Of a DNA stretch of 64,000 bases, positions 56,723 through 64,000 are shown in pieces. The first letter of the stretch is position 1. Each line of letters opens with the position of its first letter. The stretch covers positions 124,001-188,000 of the forward strand of contig NZ_CP059059.1 of the NCBI RefSeq assembly GCF_014217855.1. The letters are read 5' to 3'. Source of the DNA: Synechococcus sp. HK01-R (lineage in GTDB: Bacteria; Cyanobacteriota; Cyanobacteriia; PCC-6307; Cyanobiaceae). The position numbers were made by a program, and so were the translations under genes. The notes under the pieces were generated by a model. The model ran no database searches. It saw only the letters and a program-made list of their open reading frames with translations, and had not been told where the DNA came from.

Positions 56723-57430
56723 TCAGGGCACAGGCCGTTGACAGGAAGTCCAATGCGAGGGATCGGGCGCCAAGTATTCAGGTGGGAGCCCATCAGCGAC
56801 GGCCGTCAGCACAAAGTCGAAGCTGATCGAGACCCGCAACGCATCCTCAACGCTGTTCTCAAGAACACTGTGCTCGAGCCGGGAGGGGAACAACACCAGC
56901 AGACCTGGCTGGGGGGCCAAGGTCCAGCGCGTCTGATTGTGCGGATGATCGAGCGCAATTGGCCCCCCGTGACCGACGGCCAGGCCGGGCACCAGTTCAT
57001 TGAGCTGGTGGGGCGCATGCAAACAAAGCGCCCCCTCCTGGGCGGACCCATCACCGCTTAGATAAAGCACGGCACTGAGATGCGCATTCGGATGGTGGTG
57101 GCGTCCCACCACCTGCCCCCACTCACTCAACACCGGCCAGCAACGCTGCAGATGAAGGGAGACACGGGTGAGGTCGAACCCAGTCGCCTCGAGATAGCGC
57201 CAGGCCTGCTGGGTAACCCAATCGGCGAGCGGAGCCACATCGGTATGACGGTGCAGTTGCCAGATGCCATTCAGGTCCCCGGTCCAGGCACAACCTGGAC
57301 TGGGATTCCCGCTCGCCTCTCCGCGTAGCTGATGCAGCGTCTGCAGCAGGCCGGCATGGTCAAGGGGATCGAGCGGCAAATGCTCGGTTGCCACCAACGT
57401 GGGGAAGAGGGGATGCAGTTGGAGAGCCAT
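56723..57430 (-). CDS. TIGR02466-type putative 2-oxoglutarate/Fe(II) oxygenase
   Basis: 235 residues. The core HHHPNAHLSAVLYLSG, later GLLVLFPSRLEHSVLEN and RVSISFDF, supplies the H...H...R layout of Fe(II)/2-oxoglutarate enzymes, with a double-stranded beta-helix order. It matches the TIGR02466 putative oxygenases; substrate unknown. ATG 57430 begins MALQLHPLFPTLVATE. It starts a five-gene minus-strand run leading to a ferredoxin, which could donate electrons, but that is inference. Confidence 0.8.
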   Translation of the reverse strand: MALQLHPLFPTLVATEHLPLDPLDHAGLLQTLHQLRGEASGNPSPGCAWTGDLNGIWQLHRHTDVAPLADWVTQQAWRYLEATGFDLTRVSLHLQRCWPVLSEWGQVVGRHHHPNAHLSAVLYLSGDGSAQEGALCLHAPHQLNELVPGLAVGHGGPIALDHPHNQTRWTLAPQPGLLVLFPSRLEHSVLENSVEDALRVSISFDFVLTAVADGLPPEYLAPDPSHWTSCQRPVP

Positions 57431-57471
57431 CGCTCCATCATCCAGCGCTGACAGTCAGCGCAAGAGACCAT

Positions 57472-57499
57472 AAAAAAACCGGCCCCCAAGGGGACCGGT
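57472..57499 (-). terminator. Rho-independent terminator of the atp operon
   Basis: On the minus strand ACCGG-CCCC and GGGG-CCGGT pair with one mismatch and a three-base loop, followed by seven T (57472-57478). It ends atpI-B-E-G'-F-H-A-G 28 bases after the atpG stop. Confidence 0.93.
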
Positions 57500-57527
57500 G
57501 AAGACTGATCGCTGGATTGCCGCAGGA

Positions 57528-58478
57528 TCAGGCCATTGCTGCAGCACCGCCAACCACCTCAAGAATCTCCTGGGTGATGGCTGCCTGACGGGCCTTGTTG
57601 TAGTCAAGGGTCAAGGACTTGGCGAGAGCCTTAGCGTTGTCGCTCGCATTGTTCATGGCCGTCATGCGACTGGCCAGCTCTGAAGCCGCAGCTTCCTGCA
57701 GAGAGCGGAGGAGCTGATTCTGCAGATAAAGGGGCAACAGTGCATTGAGCAACTGCTCAGGACTCTGCTCAAACACGATGTCGGAGGGAACAGCAGGCTG
57801 GGTATTACCCGGACCAGTGCCGGTCTCGACGCGAAGCTGACCTTCCTTGGTCGTGAGGCGGAAGATCTCATCATCGGCCTCAGCAATTCCCTGAGGATCG
57901 AGGGGCAGCAAGGTCTGGACCACAGGCTTGCAGCTCACGAGGTTGATGAACTTCGTGTAGATGATCTCGACACGATCAGTGCTCTCCGAAAGGAACTCGG
58001 CAAACACTTCATTCGCAATCGAGCCGGCTTCATCAGCCGTTGGCACCTGTTCCAGACCGGTAAACGTGGCCTGGATCGGATAACTACGGTTGGTGAAGTA
58101 AGTGATGGCTTTACGGCCGATCAGCACCAAATCGACTTTGTAGCCCTGGGCCTTCAGTTCAGCGAAGCGCTGCTCGGTGCGCTTGATGATGTTGGTGTTG
58201 TAGCCACCGCAAAGGCCGCGGTCGCCGGTCACGGCCACCAGGGTGATGGACTCGACGGTGCGTTGCTCCAGCAGAGGGGCATCGGCATCTTCGAAGCGCA
58301 TGCGGGCCTGAAGGTTCTCGAGCAGGCGTGCCAGCCGATCCGCAAAGGGACGGCTGCGCAGCACCTGCTCTTGAGCCCGGCGCACCTTGGCCGCAGCCAC
58401 GAGACGCATGGCCTCAGTGATCTTGCGGGTGTTCTTGACCGATTTGATTCGGTCTCTGATCTCCTTGAGATTCGCCAT
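57528..58478 (-). CDS. atpG: F1-ATPase subunit gamma
   Basis: 316 residues. Central rotor shaft. The N-terminal helix [36 protein letters not shown] and [23 protein letters not shown], and the C-terminal [22 protein letters not shown] cyanobacterial insertion of about 30-40 residues (around 197-240) distinguishes it from bacterial gamma. ATG 58478 is the standard start. It is last in the operon, before a terminator. Confidence 0.98.
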   Translation of the reverse strand: MANLKEIRDRIKSVKNTRKITEAMRLVAAAKVRRAQEQVLRSRPFADRLARLLENLQARMRFEDADAPLLEQRTVESITLVAVTGDRGLCGGYNTNIIKRTEQRFAELKAQGYKVDLVLIGRKAITYFTNRSYPIQATFTGLEQVPTADEAGSIANEVFAEFLSESTDRVEIIYTKFINLVSCKPVVQTLLPLDPQGIAEADDEIFRLTTKEGQLRVETGTGPGNTQPAVPSDIVFEQSPEQLLNALLPLYLQNQLLRSLQEAAASELASRMTAMNNASDNAKALAKSLTLDYNKARQAAITQEILEVVGGAAAMA

Positions 58479-58491
58479 GAGTGAAGATCCC

Positions 58492-60618
<2,127 letters not shown>

Positions 60619-60619
<1 letters not shown>

Positions 60620-61140
60620 CAGGCGTCCTCCAGATTGGCAATGGAGGCATCAATGAAACGGGCTTGGCCCTGTTCATCGAGGCGACCAGGGAGATCAGCC
60701 AAAACCTTGTCGATGGCGGCAAGAGCCGCTTGACGACGGAGCTGTTCGGTGAGGCGGGCACCCTCAGCATTGAGATCAGCAAGGGCATCCTGTTTCAGGG
60801 CAGCCATCGCTTCGATCGTGCGCTTCTCACCATCCAGACGGATGGCTTCGGCTCGCGCCTTGCCGTCTGCACGGATCTGCTCGGCTTTTTGCTGAGCAGC
60901 AGCCAAATCGGCCTGGGCCTTAGCCAGTTCAGCCGTCGCAGTTTTCAGACGGGTCTCGGCATCCTCAAGGTCGTGAAGGATTGCCTGACGGCGACGCTCC
61001 AGGATTCCACCGAGGAAGCCCTTAAGGAACCAACCGAGAACACCGATCACGATGACCAGGTTGATCAGGTTGGTTTCGAGTGGATTGAGGTTGATCCCAA
61101 ATCCACCTTCGGAAGCAAGCAGGGAAAGAGAGAACATCAT
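60619..61140 (-). CDS. atpF: F0 ATP synthase subunit b
   Basis: 173 residues. N-terminal membrane helix (about 22-42, NLVIVIGVLGWFLKGFLG) and a long coiled coil rich in Ala, Glu, Lys and Arg, which dimerises with b'. ATG 61140 overlaps the b' gene's stop codon; a second ATG lies next to it. Peripheral stator of the synthase. Confidence 0.96.
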
Positions 61141-61604
61141 CACGCTGCCAGAAGTCGTTGAATGATCTGGGAGCTGAGCTGATCGACCTGAGCCATCAGC
61201 TTGGCCTGCGCTCCTTCGCGCTGGGCCTCGATCTCTCGGCGAGCCTGCTCGCGGGTGCGATTGGCTTCTGTCTCAGCCGTGGCCAGAGCCTCGCGGTAGA
61301 GACGATCAACTTCCTGTTCGGCTTCGACAATGGCGGCTTGAGCCGCCTGACGAGCACCGCGGAGCTGATCGGTGAGATCGGCTTCCAGACGCTGAACCTG
61401 AGCCAGCTTCTGCTTGGCATCGGCACGGCTGGTGGAGATGTAACCCTCACGATCTTCCACGACCTTGCCGACCGGACGGAAGAAGAGGGAATTAAGCAGG
61501 AAGGTGAGGAGCACCACCTGAACCGCCATCAGCGGAAGGGTGGCATCGAGGTCAAAGAGACCTCCCTCCGGTACCCCTGCTTCAGCGAGCAGAAGCCAGG
61601 TCAT
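61140..61604 (-). CDS. atpG': F0 ATP synthase subunit b'
   Basis: 154 residues. The second b-type subunit found in cyanobacteria and chloroplasts (AtpG'/b'). One membrane helix (about 25-45, [20 protein letters not shown]) and a coiled-coil tail. ATG 61604 begins [15 protein letters not shown]. It follows atpE after 85 bases, a spacer carrying the strong terminator-like stem-loop. Confidence 0.94.
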   Translation of the reverse strand: MTWLLLAEAGVPEGGLFDLDATLPLMAVQVVLLTFLLNSLFFRPVGKVVEDREGYISTSRADAKQKLAQVQRLEADLTDQLRGARQAAQAAIVEAEQEVDRLYREALATAETEANRTREQARREIEAQREGAQAKLMAQVDQLSSQIIQRLLAA

Positions 61605-61644
61605 GGAAGAGGAGCGCTGGGTGGAAGCGGGACAATGGATTCAG

Positions 61645-61682
61645 AAAAAGACTGGAGGAATCGCTAAGCGCGATTCCTCCAG
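61645..61682 (-). terminator. Terminator-like stem-loop just after atpE
   Basis: On the minus strand, a 13-bp perfect stem (CTGGAGGAATCGC and its complement, five-base loop) begins 7 bases after the atpE stop and is followed by TCTTTTT. It has the form of an intrinsic terminator, yet lies inside the atp operon before atpG'. It probably cuts off part of the transcription after the c-subunit gene, or forms a protected 3' end. Confidence 0.8.
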
Positions 61683-61689
61683 ACCTGAA

Positions 61690-62052
<363 letters not shown>

Positions 62053-62091
62053 TTAGCAGATCGCCGGGGACCGGCGAAAGGATGAAGCGGC

Positions 62092-62820
62092 CTAGTGGGC
62101 CTCTTCGTGCACAGCCTCACCGATGTAATTGGCGGCGAGAGTGGCAAAAATCAGAGCCTGAATGGCGCTGGTGAACAAGCCGAGGAACATGGCCGGCAGG
62201 GGCACGAGCACCGGCACGAGGAAAGCCAACACTGCCACAACCAGTTCGTCAGCCAGGATGTTTCCAAACAGACGGAAGGAGAGTGACAGGGGCTTGGTGA
62301 AGTCCTCGATGATCTTGAACGGGAGCATGATCGGCGTGGGCTCCACGTAGTACTCGAAGTACCGGAGGCCTTTGCGGCTCAGGCCCGCATAGAAATAAGA
62401 GAGCGACACCAGCAGGGCCATGGCCACGGTGGTGTTGATGTCAGCGGTGGGAGCGCCGAGCTCACCATTGGGCAGTTCGATCAGACGCCATGGGATGAGA
62501 GCACCGCCCCAGTTGCACACAAAGATGAACAGGAAGAGGGTGCCCACAAACGGGAGCCAGTCGCGATAAGCCTTTTCGCCGATCTGCTCCCGAGCCAGAT
62601 CCCGCAGATAGTCCCAGAGAAACTCCAGAAGGTTCTGCACGCCACGGGGGTCACGCTCCATTTTGCGGGTACCGCTGACCACGAGAGCCAGAAGCAAGCC
62701 GATCACAACCCAGGAGCTCAGAAAGACCTGGCCGTGAAGATTGAGATTGCCGATCTGCCAGTACAGATGCTGGCCCACCTCCAGTTCGGCGAAAGGAAGG
62801 GGGAAGGGCAACAGAGCCAT
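62092..62820 (-). CDS. atpB: F0 ATP synthase subunit a
   Basis: 242 residues, five or six membrane helices. The proton channel subunit. Motifs: [92 protein letters not shown] (essential Arg in FRLFGN) and [25 protein letters not shown] 62820 begins [16 protein letters not shown]. It is separated from atpI by 22 bases. Confidence 0.97.
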   Translation of the reverse strand: MALLPFPLPFAELEVGQHLYWQIGNLNLHGQVFLSSWVVIGLLLALVVSGTRKMERDPRGVQNLLEFLWDYLRDLAREQIGEKAYRDWLPFVGTLFLFIFVCNWGGALIPWRLIELPNGELGAPTADINTTVAMALLVSLSYFYAGLSRKGLRYFEYYVEPTPIMLPFKIIEDFTKPLSLSFRLFGNILADELVVAVLAFLVPVLVPLPAMFLGLFTSAIQALIFATLAANYIGEAVHEEAH

Positions 62821-62842
62821 GAATGCAGGGGGTTGCGCGGAC

Positions 62843-63226
62843 TCAGGCGTCTGTGACGGCCTGAAGGATCAGGGCAGGCTTGTAGAGAAGAAAACCAAGA
62901 AAGGCAGGAAGCAGCTCCAGCTGGGGGAGGCGCGAGGAAGCCACAATCAGCAACATCGGCACCACGAGCTGAAACCGACCCACCTGACGGGATCCTCCGC
63001 CGAGCCGGGCCACGCTGCGGGCGAGCAGACGCAGGTAGAGAAGACCAGCGCACGCTCCGACCAACAGGCTGCGGGCCACATGAAGATCGAACCGGAGCGC
63101 TGCCACGAGGGCTGCAGCCAAAGAAACGATCAAGGTGACCAGCATCAGGCGACGTTGCAGACGCGCGTAATCCTCCATACCGTTGTCTGGAGAGGTGATT
63201 TCCCCATTCAGATCGGTGGAAGGCAC
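62843..63226 (-). CDS. atpI: ATP synthase protein I (Atp1/AtpI)
   Basis: About 127 residues with four hydrophobic segments ([74 protein letters not shown]). AtpI helps assemble the c-ring and is first in the operon. The start is uncertain: GTG 63226 gives an acidic leader, ATG 63178 ([11 protein letters not shown]) is the first residue of the conserved part, and GTG 63268 is the longest. No clear Shine-Dalgarno decides it. Confidence 0.82.
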   Translation of the reverse strand: MPSTDLNGEITSPDNGMEDYARLQRRLMLVTLIVSLAAALVAALRFDLHVARSLLVGACAGLLYLRLLARSVARLGGGSRQVGRFQLVVPMLLIVASSRLPQLELLPAFLGFLLYKPALILQAVTDA

Positions 63227-63290
63227 TGTCTGCAAATAACACCTGAGAAAGCGCGCGGAATCTATCACGCGCTACAGACGGAAAACCGAC

Positions 63291-64000
63291 TCAGGGGTGC
63301 AGCAGCAGCAGGCGCTGATCCATCAACCCCCTCACAAGGCTGAGGGTCTGATCACCGAAACCCAACTGGCCAAGAGGCGTCTCGGGATGCTGCTCAATGG
63401 CTTGAAGCAGTGCCAATGCATCCTGATCAATGCTGAGGGGCTCAAGGTCGGGGCCCAGCATGCTGGTGGATGGCCAGCCCCACAGACAGGGCTGCCGCTC
63501 CGCACGGGCAGCAAGCAACGCTTCAGGGTCATCCCAAACGCGTTTCTCCACAGGGGTGGAGCTCACAAAGAATTCGAAATGACTGATGTCTGGATCGAGC
63601 TCTTCCACCAAAAGCCACTGCTCAAGGGGAGACAAACGCAGGGCTCGCTCCAGCAATTCCCCCTGAAGCAGGCGGGCAGGATCCCAGACCGATGGATTCG
63701 AAAATCCGGCGAAATGGAGACCCGATGCCTCGATGTAGGCCATCAGACGCCGCAGGTTGTAGCTCGTTTCCTGAGGGTGCAGGTACATGTCGGCAAAGTT
63801 GGCGTCGGCAGCACAATCCACCGACCAGCGCTGCTCGTGATGACGCCTTAAGCGGTTGTCGTCAGGGAGGTGATCAAACAATTCGCGCCCCAGCTCCAGG
63901 CCCTCGGAGCCCGTACCGACAGCCAGCTGCGACAGAGCCCTCTGCACACGATGGATTTCCCAGCGGCCACCATCGGCGTACAGGAACAGATGCAACAGGC
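63291..64000 (-). CDS. SAM-dependent methyltransferase-like protein, N-terminus beyond window
   Basis: The frame remains open to the right edge, so the N-terminal part is missing; 236 codons are seen. The visible C-terminal part contains FADMYLHPQETSYNLRRLMAYIEASGLHFAGFSNPSVWDP, ELDPDISHFEFFVSS, and RLSPLEQWLLVEEL, a layout I associate with the C-terminal half of class I SAM-dependent methyltransferases having a regulatory tail. The SAM-binding motif would lie outside the window, so the call is tentative. It is 64 bases upstream of atpI in the same orientation. Confidence 0.55.
   Translation of the reverse strand, partial: LLHLFLYADGGRWEIHRVQRALSQLAVGTGSEGLELGRELFDHLPDDNRLRRHHEQRWSVDCAADANFADMYLHPQETSYNLRRLMAYIEASGLHFAGFSNPSVWDPARLLQGELLERALRLSPLEQWLLVEELDPDISHFEFFVSSTPVEKRVWDDPEALLAARAERQPCLWGWPSTSMLGPDLEPLSIDQDALALLQAIEQHPETPLGQLGFGDQTLSLVRGLMDQRLLLLHP

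Overview
The window is a dense, GC-rich bacterial chromosome segment from a unicellular picocyanobacterium, most likely the marine Synechococcus/Cyanobium (alpha-cyanobacterial) lineage. The evidence is the gene set: psaD, a PSII-associated S4 protein, a CurT/CAAD thylakoid protein, ferredoxin-thioredoxin reductase variable chain, PSRP-3/Ycf65, CrtD-type carotenoid desaturase, cyanobacterial-type glutamate-cysteine ligase, and several cyanobacteria-restricted families (DUF2839, DUF2811, DUF1818, DUF3326). The atp genes are split into atpI-B-E-G'-F-H-A-G and a separate atpD-atpC, as in cyanobacteria. I see no insertion sequence, prophage, integrase or CRISPR array, so this looks like conserved core genome.

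Layout. 1-7.0 kb: partial aldo/keto reductase, small Cys proteins, tRNA-Cys beside a 7-bp tandem repeat, LpxB-related protein, RNase D-like exonuclease, PadR-like protein, CCB-type assembly factor, amidase-like exported protein and hemF. 7.1-10.9 kb: mrp, rodA and a degenerate histidine kinase. 10.9-17.6 kb: psaD, then a tightly coupled run trpE-gshA-ppc-GNAT. 17.6-24.6 kb: tRNA-Arg, recF, speH, larE, a tandem cob(I)alamin adenosyltransferase, a JAMM protease-MoeB/rhodanese pair, CurT and a fructosamine kinase. 24.6-32.3 kb: crtD, tyrA, a degenerate DinG-like protein, DUF2839, PSII-S4, tRNA-Val, murD, EVE protein. 32.3-38 kb: membrane protein, DUF2811, a 0.4-kb gap with two perfect cyanobacterial-type DnaA boxes, DUF1818-rpoZ, Hsp70-like, ftrV, pyrR. 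38-46.5 kb: gpmI-secG, amt, groEL-groES with a CIRCE operator, divergent atpD-atpC, Ycf65.

46.5-57.5 kb: HAD phosphatase, M24 peptidase, the chain CNNM transporter-GTPase-nadD-nadE-ald, and a minus-strand five-gene run (2OG oxygenase-like, 2Fe-2S ferredoxin, 62-aa unknown, DUF3326, YchJ). 57.5-63.3 kb: the large atp operon on the minus strand. A partial methyltransferase-like gene ends the window.

The genes serve photosynthesis and energy (psaD, ftrV, curT, atp), wall synthesis (rodA, murD), cofactor and amino-acid supply (hemF, cobalamin, NAD, glutathione, trpE, tyrA), carbon entry (ppc, gpmI), nitrogen uptake (amt) and proteostasis (groESL, Hsp70). The most notable points are the two strong stem-loops bracketing atpE, the uncharacterised ferredoxin/DUF3326 operon, the JAMM/MoeB pair, the DnaA-box gap, the recF reading frame without a canonical start at its conserved N-terminus, and the degenerate helicase and kinase. 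All family assignments were made by reading motifs, without database searches.
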